32,124 nucleotides of DNA from Sphingobacteriales bacterium (GTDB lineage: Bacteria; Bacteroidota; Bacteroidia; Chitinophagales; Chitinophagaceae): positions 1 to 32,124 of the forward strand of contig JACPOD010000044.1 of assembly GCA_016185185.1 (NCBI GenBank), in the 5' to 3' direction. The notes under the pieces were generated by a model. It saw only the letters and a list, made by a program, of their open reading frames with translations. It had not been told where the DNA came from and did not search any database. A program made the translations under genes and the position numbers. Below are positions 23,392-30,407 of the stretch, piece by piece. How positions within the stretch are numbered: position 1 is the first letter of the stretch; each line of letters opens with the position of its first letter.

Positions 23392-24519
23392 TTATTTCTT
23401 TACTAAGAAAACAGCGTTTGCATCCGATTCAACTTTGCTGAGTCTTACAGCAACACCATTCTTCCAGTAGGTGGCATATCCATTTACTGTTCCTGCCACG
23501 TACACATCCGTTCCTGAAACTGCGATGGATTTTGCTTCGGCATCTTCGGTGCCATCAGTGAGGTTTACCACTTTGCCATTTTTCCAATACCTGGCAATAG
23601 ATTTTCGGTATATATAGGCACTACCCTGTATTTGGTATGGATTACCATTCCACTCAGTTCCGGCCACATAAACATCCGCACCTGAAACAGTGATGGCATT
23701 TGCCCAGGCTTCTTCTGTGCCATCACTGAGGATTACCGGGTTGCCATTTTTCCAATATTTGGCAACAGATTTTTGATCTGGATTTCCATTAGCATCCTGG
23801 TATGTTCTGCCATTCCACTCCATTCCCGCCACATACGCATCATTTCCTGAAACAGCAATGCTCCATGCCTGAGCGAAATGTGAACCGTCTGTCAGGTTCA
23901 TGGCGTTGCCATTTTTCCAGTATTTAGCAATATGATTTTGGGGGCCATTATAAATATTGCCGGTAATGCCGATACCTGATACATATACATCAGTTCCTGA
24001 AACGGCAAGGGCTGTGCTCATGGCGCCAGTTGAGCCGCTGGGAAGATCAATCTTGTCTCCATTTTTTAGATAGGCTGCGTTTCCGCCAGTTCCATCAAGA
24101 TACCCACTGTTGCCAGTTATATAGATGTCATTATTTGAAACGGTGAGGGATCTTGGGTAATCAGGAAGATTTAAAAATTCAGAAATCCCATTTTTCCAGA
24201 ACATTCCCCTATCACTGCATCTAAATGGCCCACAAAATTGTGCATACCCTGTCATATATACTTCATTCCCCACAACTGCTACGGATGTTGCTTCTGCGGT
24301 CGTCCCACTGTAACTAATTGTGCCATCGGTGTAGTAAACCGGTTTGCCATTTTTCCAGTACACAGGTATCCCATAACCAGCGATTTCAATAGTATCTGCT
24401 CCCGCCACATAAATATCCACCTGTGTGCTGGTATTGGTATTTGATCCTTCTTTTGATAATTCCTTTTTGCAGGAACATAAAGCCAATACAAGCATGAATA
24501 TGAAATAGTTTTTTTTCAT
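23392..24519 (-). CDS. Lipoprotein with seven YWKNG repeats (propeller-like)
   Basis: 375 residues. SPII signal MKKNYFIFMLVLALCSCKKE. The body consists of about seven units of 40-60 residues, each with a core like AVSGTDVYVAG followed by AKYWKNG..V.LTDGT. The KNG turns are YWKNGKPVYYTDG, FWKNGISEFLN, YLKNGDKIDLPSG, YWKNGNAMNLTDG, YWKNGNPVILSDG, YWKNGKVVNLTDG and YWKNGVAVRLS. Seven beta-rich units suggest a seven-bladed propeller at the cell surface, probably for binding rather than catalysis. The function is unknown. Downstream lies the truncated PKD gene, so the original partner may be lost. Confidence 0.82.
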   Translation of the reverse strand: MKKNYFIFMLVLALCSCKKELSKEGSNTNTSTQVDIYVAGADTIEIAGYGIPVYWKNGKPVYYTDGTISYSGTTAEATSVAVVGNEVYMTGYAQFCGPFRCSDRGMFWKNGISEFLNLPDYPRSLTVSNNDIYITGNSGYLDGTGGNAAYLKNGDKIDLPSGSTGAMSTALAVSGTDVYVSGIGITGNIYNGPQNHIAKYWKNGNAMNLTDGSHFAQAWSIAVSGNDAYVAGMEWNGRTYQDANGNPDQKSVAKYWKNGNPVILSDGTEEAWANAITVSGADVYVAGTEWNGNPYQIQGSAYIYRKSIARYWKNGKVVNLTDGTEDAEAKSIAVSGTDVYVAGTVNGYATYWKNGVAVRLSKVESDANAVFLVKK

Positions 24520-24611
24520 TTCACTTATCTTTTAATGATTTATTAATGCTTTGCGGCTTTCATAACCGTTCAATACTATACTTCATTTGATTGTTTTTTG
24601 CTAATGAACCT

Positions 24612-25112
24612 TCAATTCAAAATTTTATGAAAATTCACATTGATTTCCATCTGCTGCGACCGGAAGTAATAACCAGGTTCAATGCTGAATGCCAAAGAAC
24701 TATTAATTGGGAACAACATCCTGATCCCTGAATTAAAATCACTTTCAAAGTCTATTGCATGTACTGAAAAAACAAGATAGGACGACAGGTGATTGGGAAC
24801 CCGGATGAAGCGCCAGCTCCCTTTTACATAAAAATCTGTTACTAATATATTGCCCGGCTGTCTATTATCTTTTATTGGGTTTTTATCTGGATAGAAATTA
24901 GCCTTTACCCCCGCATAATATCCAAAATTACTTTCATCGCCAATATTACCAGCTTCTATACCCAGGCCAAATTTTGAACCGGGTGCATAATTGTAATAGC
25001 CCGTAATGACCGGATAAGATTCCTCACCACATTGAGATTTGGAATCGGCCATGGCAGCAAGACAGAAAAATAATATTATACTTCTTCTCATATTATTTAC
25101 AAACTGTTTCAT
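24612..25112 (-). CDS. Exported beta-barrel-like protein of unknown function
   Basis: 166 residues with a signal peptide (MRRSIILFFCLAAMADSKSQ; the preceding MKQFVNN may be extra, with ATG at 25091 as an alternative start). The mature chain alternates aromatic and polar residues in strands (VITGYYNYAPGSKFGLGIEAG, FGYYAGVKANFYPD, DFYVKGSWRFIRVPNHLSSY, LAFSIEPGYYFRSQQMEINVNFHKI). This is the pattern of a small outer-membrane barrel. No family recognised. It sits in the exported-protein run and has a 92-bp gap to the YWKNG lipoprotein gene. Confidence 0.68.
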   Translation of the reverse strand: MKQFVNNMRRSIILFFCLAAMADSKSQCGEESYPVITGYYNYAPGSKFGLGIEAGNIGDESNFGYYAGVKANFYPDKNPIKDNRQPGNILVTDFYVKGSWRFIRVPNHLSSYLVFSVHAIDFESDFNSGIRMLFPINSSLAFSIEPGYYFRSQQMEINVNFHKILN

Positions 25113-25397
25113 GGTTTATGGTTTATGGTTAATGAAAAATAAGGTATCATGTCAGGCGCATTATGAAAATATTATTGGCTTTTTTTCTAACAACCCAAAG
25201 TTTCCCGAATTACAATTTTTTGGTACTGCAAAGAAGCAGGGCTACGGGATTCCATTTATTCTCCCATCTGGATCGATGAAAGAATTATCCTTCACCGAAA
25301 AATCACCAGTTGGTAAAGTGATAACCCCAATAGCCCTGCATTAGTTATAGCCGGTTTGCATTTTGTTTAAATAACCGGAGTACTATGCCACTTCATT
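25113..25397. other. Intergenic stretch with tandem TGGTTTA words
   Basis: ATGGTTTATGGTTTATGGTT (25110-25129) is a tandem 7-bp repeat just upstream of the barrel gene. A plus-strand frame reads through most of the region without any family resemblance, and I do not call it a gene. The minus strand likewise has only short open pieces interrupted by stops. The rest holds no site I can support. Confidence 0.4.
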
Positions 25398-26180
25398 CTA
25401 TCTCCATACAAAATCTGAAAGAGAAACATAATGCCTGTTCTTATTATCTTCATAGATATTATACTTTGTAGGGTAGTATCCATGCACCGCAAAGTATTGT
25501 GGTTGTGGGTAAGGCAATGATATTCCTGTTCCACTTTCCAGTACTGTACGCCTCACTATGGGAGAAACAAAAGTAAAGCTGCCATTATAGGTGCCCAGTA
25601 TCATTGTATGATCTACTGTTTGCCCGGATGTAAAATTATTGGGTGCCCAATGCCTTCCAATTTGTGGTACGACAGCATCTGCTACATAATCAGCGGGCAT
25701 GTATCCCGTGGGCGGATTTGTAAAACCAAGTGGAGCAGGATTGGGAATGGCAAGCCTGTCTTCATTACTCATCATAAAAAAGCGGATATCAAAATGAGAA
25801 GGAATGAATGCACCACCGGGAAGCGGGTGGCCGGTATAATTCCAGCCCATAGAAAGATGTTTAAATAGAGTTGACTCCAATGCTTTAGGATGAAAGTCCA
25901 GAACATACGGTGTATTAACAGTTGGTAAACCTGACAGGGCTTCATCTGTAAATACAATTCCTAACTCTTGTGGCACACCGGTATGGCTTTGCGTTATAAA
26001 AGTGTGGGCATAGCCGTTACCGATTGCGATTTCATCACCATTGAATGTGTTGAACTTTTCTGATTGGGCTGAAGCAGAATTTGCGATTGCTTTTTCAGAT
26101 GTTTCATTTTTTAAATTTTGCTCTTTTTGACAGGAGAATAAAAAGAGCAATAAGGCAGTTGCGATGGATAACTTTTTCAT
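25398..26180 (-). CDS. Lipoprotein, DUF5602/TTHB210-like
   Basis: 260 residues with an SPII signal (MKKLSIATALLLFLFSC, then QKE). The body has GDEIAIGNGYAHTFITQSH, GIVFTDEALSGLP, MGWNYTGHPLPGGAFIPSHF followed by DIRFFMMSNEDR, and a C-terminal IVRRTVLESGTG. The HPxPGGxxxxxHFDxxFFM segment is the hallmark I associate with the DUF5602 family, where His residues probably bind a metal; the family's function is not established. The lipobox context matches the haloperoxidase lipoprotein, so both are likely sorted the same way. Confidence 0.72.
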   Translation of the reverse strand: MKKLSIATALLLFLFSCQKEQNLKNETSEKAIANSASAQSEKFNTFNGDEIAIGNGYAHTFITQSHTGVPQELGIVFTDEALSGLPTVNTPYVLDFHPKALESTLFKHLSMGWNYTGHPLPGGAFIPSHFDIRFFMMSNEDRLAIPNPAPLGFTNPPTGYMPADYVADAVVPQIGRHWAPNNFTSGQTVDHTMILGTYNGSFTFVSPIVRRTVLESGTGISLPYPQPQYFAVHGYYPTKYNIYEDNKNRHYVSLSDFVWR

Positions 26181-26260
26181 AAATCAATTTTTTAAGTGAA
26201 TAAAATTTTAAAATGAGAAATTTGGCTTTTGCTTTTTTATGTTGGTTTGGATATATGGAT

Positions 26261-26762
26261 CTATTTAATGATTGCTATTTTTTTGGTTTCCGAATGATTA
26301 TCCGTTTCCATCCTCAATAAATAAATTCCCGCTGGTACTGCATTTCCTTTTTCATCATTTGCATTCCATACTAACTGATGATTGCCTGCCTGTATGTTTT
26401 TATTGGCTACTGTTTTAATCAACCTTCCTGTTATATCATAAATTTTTAATAGAAACCTTTTGTGGTTCGGTCAATGTTAGGCTAATGGCCCCCGGATTGG
26501 TTGCGGAAACAGAAGAAAGACCGGATGGTGTTGTATTTCCATGAATTGCTTCCGTACTTAAAGTCCAGCCATTTTTCAAATGTTCTTTAAGCTGGCTCAC
26601 CCGGATGCATTTGCAAACATAGTAGCAAATGAAATCTGAATACCTTGCACATTGGCACACCAATATTTTATTTGGGCCTTTGCATTGCTGTGCCGGTAAA
26701 TCAGAAACAGAAAACATTGTAATAATGAAAGCCAGCGAGTTTTTTAATAATAGTTTTTTCAT
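26261..26762 (-). pseudogene. Cys-rich secreted protein with T9SS sorting tail, frameshifted
   Basis: From ATG 26762 there is a signal peptide (MKKLLLKNSLAFIITMFS ... PAQQ) and a compact Cys-rich segment (CKGPNKILVCQCARYSDFIC, then YYVCKC, seven cysteines). A linker follows (GLSSVSATNPGAISLTLTEP) and then QKVSIKNL and a TGA at 26438. In the +1 frame the chain continues SIKIYDITGRLIKTVANKNI, QAGNHQLVWNANDEKGNAV, PAGIYLLRME, SETKKIAIIK to a TAG at 26261, a textbook type A Por secretion tail. Removing one base from the run of five A (26447-26443) restores one 166-residue protein. The shift may be a mutation, a sequencing error or slippage-based switching. Confidence 0.8.
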
Positions 26763-27021
26763 TTTAGTTGGTTTTAATGGTGATAAGAATATCTAATTGA
26801 GATAAAGGATTTTTAAACCATCCCCCCCGGTAATTCCCATACTTGTGTGACAATTGATCGTATCTGAAAATCTAATTCGTGAGCAAATTAATCAGCCCTT
26901 TGCGCTGAAAATTTTAATAAAGACATATCTGGTATAATTAGCGGTATTTAACTTATTTGTGCTGTCTTTAAGCAATAATTGACGCTGTATGCCATTCGTC
27001 GCCGAAGAATATCACCGGTCA

Positions 27022-27519
27022 CTATTCAATACCCGCATTGTCCATTTCTTTTACTAATTCCATTTCACCTTCTTCTATCCGTACAAAAAGAATTTTTGCC
27101 GGGCTTTCGAGTGTAACAATCCAGATGGTTCTGTTATCCTGATCAACTTTTAAGGATTGGTTGATGAGGAAGTTGTGATAAGTGTTTTTCACCTGTGCTT
27201 TAACATCATCAGGCATTTTGTTTTCATAAACATAACTGATATGATAAACCTGCTGCCCGTAGTTGTTATAAAGTACCTGCTGGGCTATTTCATTAAGGGT
27301 AAATTTTATCAGCCAGCTTTTATCGGTCTTATACCAGCTAACCTTAGTAGCGCCTTCAAATTCCTGTTGAAAGTTGTGCCATACTTTTTCGCTCATTTTT
27401 GCTGAATTAACAGTAACGGTTGGCAAGTCTTTACCGTTGGGCAATTGGGCATACAACTGAGATGCTATCAAAACAGTTACAACTGTTCCAATAAGTGTGG
27501 TGAATAATAGCTTTTTCAT
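27022..27519 (-). CDS. Exported PepSY-like protein
   Basis: 165 residues with a signal peptide (MKKLLFTTLIGTVVTVLIASQLYAQ). Two copies of the PepSY-like pattern follow: VWHNFQQEFEGATKVSWYKT with WLIKFTLNEIAQQVLYNNYG, then MPDDVKAQVKNTYHNFLINQ with IWIVTLESPAKILFVRI. The family is periplasmic; related domains inhibit proteases or bind ligands, but no specific role is known. The promoter region upstream carries a TAGCTTTG -7 element and motif copy A shared with the signalling genes, so this gene is a good candidate target of the NarL-type regulator encoded next to it. Confidence 0.82.
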   Translation of the reverse strand: MKKLLFTTLIGTVVTVLIASQLYAQLPNGKDLPTVTVNSAKMSEKVWHNFQQEFEGATKVSWYKTDKSWLIKFTLNEIAQQVLYNNYGQQVYHISYVYENKMPDDVKAQVKNTYHNFLINQSLKVDQDNRTIWIVTLESPAKILFVRIEEGEMELVKEMDNAGIE

Positions 27520-27603
27520 AATTGTAAGTTTTAAATGGTTAATGAAAATTTATATCGTTTACAGAGCCTGTTGTTTTTCGGAAGAGTAAGGAAGTAAACA
27601 ACC

Positions 27604-27649
27604 CAAAGCTAATTTTACAGGCAGGCCATTACAATCCCTCAATTGAGGT
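27604..27649 (-). promoter_or_regulatory. Promoter of the PepSY-like gene with operator motif, copy A
   Basis: The minus strand reads CACCTCAATTGAGGGATTG. The perfect dyad CCTCAATTGAGG (27648-27637) lies 35 bp, centre to centre, upstream of TAGCTTTG (27611-27604), a full match to the TAnnTTTG -7 element. A TTG 20 bp before the -7 element gives a proper -33 element. The leader would be about 80 nt. Confidence 0.65.
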
Positions 27650-27663
27650 GAATTAAGAAATGG

Positions 27664-27687
27664 ATAATGAAAAATGAAAAATGAAAG
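27664..27687. repeat. AATGAAAA tandem words
   Basis: AATGAAAAATGAAAAATGAA is a tandem 7-bp repeat between the response-regulator gene and the PepSY-like gene. It resembles the short-word repeats at 6785-6812 and 25110-25129. Confidence 0.45.
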
Positions 27688-27692
27688 TGCGG

Positions 27693-28346
27693 CTATACTA
27701 TTTTTTCTTTTAAAGCTTTGGAAACGGCTTCGGTAGCGGAGGCAACATGCAATTTCTGGTAAATAGATTTTACATATCCCCTTACCGTTTCGTAACTAAG
27801 AAAAATTTTTTCAGCAATGCGGGGCATAGGCATGCCTTCGGTAAGCAAGTGCAAAATTTCTCTTTCTCTTGCAGTGAGCTGGTAATCGGTAACTGTTAAG
27901 GATGGTACAATAAATTGCTGAAAAAGTTTTACCACTTTACCGGCAATAACAGGATTAAATGCAACACCACCATTTTGAACATCGGCCACAGCTTCCAGCA
28001 TTTTTATGGGAGAAGTATTTTTAAGGATATAACCGTTAGCGCCGGCACACAATGCTTCAAATATTTTAGCATCATCTTCAAACACTGTTTGTATTAAAAT
28101 TTTTATTGCAGCAAAATTATTTTTAATAAGTTGTGTGGCAGCAATACCGTCAATACCGGTCATTTCAATATCCATTAGCACCACATCAGGATTGCTTTTT
28201 TGTATATCATGCTTCCAGTTATTGCCATTGGTAAAACATCCGCAGCAGGTATAACCGGGCGAACCATTTAAAATAGAGCGGTAAGCATCCATCATTATGG
28301 GATTGTCTTCAAAAATAGCCACCCGTATTACTTTGTTGTTATTCAC
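27693..28346 (-). CDS. NarL/FixJ-family response regulator
   Basis: 217 residues from GTG 28346 (NNNKVIRVAIFEDN). The receiver domain has the acidic pair E13/D14, phospho-acceptor D59 in VVLMDIEM, T87 and K109 in GYILKN. The C-terminal LuxR-type helix-turn-helix is LTAREREILHLLTEGMPMPR, followed by IAEKIFLSYETVRGYVKSIY. It is the cognate partner of the adjacent HisKA_3 kinase. GTG 28346 is preferred to ATG 28391 because a perfect TATATTTG -7 element (28358-28351) lies between them; the ATG start would add GGERSIHSS, which is not family sequence. The leader would be only a few bases. Motif copy B lies just upstream, suggesting autoregulation. Confidence 0.9.
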   Translation of the reverse strand: MNNNKVIRVAIFEDNPIMMDAYRSILNGSPGYTCCGCFTNGNNWKHDIQKSNPDVVLMDIEMTGIDGIAATQLIKNNFAAIKILIQTVFEDDAKIFEALCAGANGYILKNTSPIKMLEAVADVQNGGVAFNPVIAGKVVKLFQQFIVPSLTVTDYQLTAREREILHLLTEGMPMPRIAEKIFLSYETVRGYVKSIYQKLHVASATEAVSKALKEKIV

Positions 28347-28350
28347 CGTA

Positions 28351-28399
28351 CAAATATAAGTTGAGGAATGTATGCTTCTTTCTCCCCCCATTTGAGGGA
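28351..28399 (-). promoter_or_regulatory. Internal promoter of the response regulator with operator motif, copy B
   Basis: The minus strand reads AATTCCCTCAAATGGGGGGA with the dyad centre 37 bp upstream of TATATTTG (28358-28351). No TTG is found at -33, as expected for a promoter that needs an activator. It lies between the kinase stop codon and the regulator start. Confidence 0.6.
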
Positions 28400-28400
28400 A

Positions 28401-29144
28401 TTATAATTCCAGCTTCACCACTGTGCCTTTTCCCGGCGCCGTATCTATAATCAGTTTTGCCCCTATTTCATCAGCCCTTGCTTTCATATTCATTAATCCG
28501 TTGCCTGGTGTAATTTCATTTATATTAAATCCCTGCCCGTCATCTTCCACTTCCACTAATAATTTTTTTTCCTGCAAAATGATACGACAGTATAAATTAC
28601 GGCAACCTGAATATTTTACTGCATTATTTATAGCTTCTTTGCTGATAAGGTACAAAACTTTTCTTTCCCGGATATCTGATAATCTTGCCGGTATGGGTGG
28701 TGTATAGGTAAAATGAAGGCTAATGTTTTTTGAAGAGGTTGCCGCCTTACTGAACAGTTTAATTTTATTTACCAGCAATGAAATGGATTCAGCAGCCGGT
28801 TTAAGCAGCCAGGCCATATCACTTACTTTTTCTATTACCTCACCGGTATAGCTGTTTATTTTTTGTAAAAGTTCAGCGGCATTACCATGGCCGGGTTGTT
28901 TTAATTGTTCCTGCGCTAATTGATTGAGCATGTTAATACCGCTTAATGAAGAGCCAATATCATCGTGAAGGTCTCTTGACATCTGCAGTAAGGCTTCCTC
29001 TCTTGTTTTATATGCCTGCTCCAGTAATTCTTTTTTATGCTGCATGGCCCGGCGGCGGCTGATGGTAAAGGATAACAGCAACAGTACCGCAGCCGTTAAT
29101 GTAAACAGCACAGCAAATATTAATATGCGGGTTACTTCATCCAT
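28401..29144 (-). CDS. Sensor histidine kinase, HisKA_3 (NreB/DesK-like)
   Basis: 247 residues: one N-terminal membrane helix (ILIFAVLFTLTAAVLLLLSF), a coiled linker, the HisKA_3 dimerisation box with phospho-acceptor H60 in SRDLHDDIGSSLSGI, and a HATPase domain (KEAINNAVKYSG, EVEDDGQGFNI, GNGLMNMKARADEIGA, GKGTVVKLEL). It has no periplasmic sensor domain of its own. Its start overlaps the end of a polytopic membrane protein gene by 13 bp, so that protein is a likely sensory partner. It should phosphorylate the NarL-type regulator encoded 54 bp downstream. Confidence 0.93.
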   Translation of the reverse strand: MDEVTRILIFAVLFTLTAAVLLLLSFTISRRRAMQHKKELLEQAYKTREEALLQMSRDLHDDIGSSLSGINMLNQLAQEQLKQPGHGNAAELLQKINSYTGEVIEKVSDMAWLLKPAAESISLLVNKIKLFSKAATSSKNISLHFTYTPPIPARLSDIRERKVLYLISKEAINNAVKYSGCRNLYCRIILQEKKLLVEVEDDGQGFNINEITPGNGLMNMKARADEIGAKLIIDTAPGKGTVVKLEL

Positions 29145-29788
29145 TTATATGCTGCTCTGAATCCTGCCCAAAGGCATAAATGAAGTACGAAAGTTATTAA
29201 ATGATTGGCATAAAAAATAAAAAGGGGCAGCCACGAAATTTTACTTTGCAGAATAGTGTTATACATCCCCAGCATAACAGCGCTGAAACTAAAATAGATG
29301 ATAAATCCGGCGCTGAACCAGTAATAAAAATCCTGTCGCAGCGGTGTGGTGATATTTTTATCGAGAAATAATTGTATTAAATAACTGACAGAAAAAAATA
29401 TAATCGCTGTACTGGCTACCGTGATATAATAAGTATCAAGACCCTGATTCTGATAAAGCACCAGGTGTACAACCTGCCATATAACTAATAAAACGGCAAT
29501 AACAATGCTCCACCATTTCATTGGGTTTTTTGCAAACACATCTGCATAGAGCAAGAGCACAGCAGGATAAAATATAATATTAAAAAAATTGTACAGCCAA
29601 AGATTTTGGATATGAAAAGCTGCCAGTATTTTGCCAGTCATTTCTGTAAGAAATGTTAGCACCCATATAGCAATAAAAAATTTCCATGTAAAGGAATAGC
29701 GTCTATTCCAGCAACGAATAGCAAGCACGGCTGTTATAAACTGTGCAACAAGAAAACCCCACTGGATAAAAGCATTTAACCAGTTCAT
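29132..29788 (-). CDS. Polytopic membrane protein, probable sensor partner of the kinase
   Basis: 218 residues with about seven hydrophobic helices (FIQWGFLVAQFITAVLAI, FFIAIWVLTFLTEMTGKILA, FFNIIFYPAVLLLYADVF, WWSIVIAVLLVIWQVVHLVL, VASTAIIFFSVSYLIQLFL, FYYWFSAGFIIYFSFSAVML, FIFYANHLITFVLHLCLWAG). No enzymatic motif and no named family recognised. Its tight coupling with the downstream kinase, which itself has only one helix, suggests it detects the membrane or envelope signal. Genes of this type are commonly found next to HisKA_3 kinases in Bacteroidota. Confidence 0.8.
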   Translation of the reverse strand: MNWLNAFIQWGFLVAQFITAVLAIRCWNRRYSFTWKFFIAIWVLTFLTEMTGKILAAFHIQNLWLYNFFNIIFYPAVLLLYADVFAKNPMKWWSIVIAVLLVIWQVVHLVLYQNQGLDTYYITVASTAIIFFSVSYLIQLFLDKNITTPLRQDFYYWFSAGFIIYFSFSAVMLGMYNTILQSKISWLPLFIFYANHLITFVLHLCLWAGFRAAYKWMK

Positions 29789-29802
29789 TTTTTTTATAAA
29801 AT

Positions 29803-30312
29803 TTATTGGGTTTTACCGCAATTGGTAGGACACAAACCTGTACTCTCCCCACCTGGTGTTAACATTAAACATTTGTCATCCGAGCTAAACATATCTGTGG
29901 AGGTAAAGTGAACAACGCCATTCTGGTCAGGAGGCAGAGCATTCAGGTCATTGGCCGGTACAACCATTATACTCATTTGACCTTTACCATTACTTACCTT
30001 TAAAATTTTTTGACCGGTGGAAGGATATGGTCTTCCTTCATCCTGTCTGTAAAAATAAAGCCTGAAACAATCAATTGGGTTTTCACCATTAAGATTCGCC
30101 GGGTCGGAATAATATTCAATCAAATATTTAATATCCTCTATCAATAGTATGCAGGAAGCTGTTTCATTACTGTTATTATAATCATTTAGTTCCTGCCTGT
30201 ATGCAGATGTTTTTTCTTTTAATTCTTGCTTCGTTTTGGTTTTACAGTGGCCCTGACCGAGATTACCGTAAAGTTTTTGACTAATTGGCGGCAATTTGGA
30301 TTTAGTTGACAT
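29803..30312 (-). CDS. Unknown protein, first gene of the signalling operon
   Basis: 169 residues, no signal peptide or membrane helix. The N-terminus is basic (MSTKSKLPPISQKLYGNLG, then KTKTKQELKEKTSAYRQELN). A middle part (ASCILLIEDIKYLIEYYSDP, CFRLYFYRQDEGRPYPS, QMSIMVVPANDLNALPPDQN) looks like a small alpha/beta domain, and the C-terminus is Cys/Gly-rich (STGLCPTNCGKTQ). I recognise no family. It is 14 bp upstream of the membrane protein gene and begins after a TATCTTTA promoter with motif copy C, so it is co-regulated with the two-component genes and may be an input or target of the system. Confidence 0.72.
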   Translation of the reverse strand: MSTKSKLPPISQKLYGNLGQGHCKTKTKQELKEKTSAYRQELNDYNNSNETASCILLIEDIKYLIEYYSDPANLNGENPIDCFRLYFYRQDEGRPYPSTGQKILKVSNGKGQMSIMVVPANDLNALPPDQNGVVHFTSTDMFSSDDKCLMLTPGGESTGLCPTNCGKTQ

Positions 30313-30341
30313 AAAAAAAAGATTTGAAGTGATTGAATAAT

Positions 30342-30390
30342 TAAAGATATATTATTTCGCAGGGTAAATGACACCCCTCAATTGGGGGAA
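30342..30390 (-). promoter_or_regulatory. Operon promoter with operator motif, copy C, in the divergent region
   Basis: The minus strand reads TATTCCCCCAATTGAGGGGT with the dyad centre 36 bp upstream of TATCTTTA (30349-30342), one mismatch to TAnnTTTG. No -33 TTG. The same motif ends only 18 bp before the start codon of the divergent LytS-like gene at 30408, so one bound regulator could activate the operon and block the other direction. Confidence 0.6.
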
Positions 30391-30407
30391 TAATGAAACC
30401 CAATTAA

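Noticed and set aside
25110-25344. Plus-strand frame in the gap upstream of the barrel gene
   Set aside because: It overlaps the start of the barrel gene on the other strand, has no family resemblance and lacks a promoter.
26815-26850. Fourth copy of the CCYCAAWTGRGG motif (C-rich stretch before the T9SS gene)
   Set aside because: It has a run of C followed by GGTAATTCCC but no CAAWTG core and no -7 element at the right distance.
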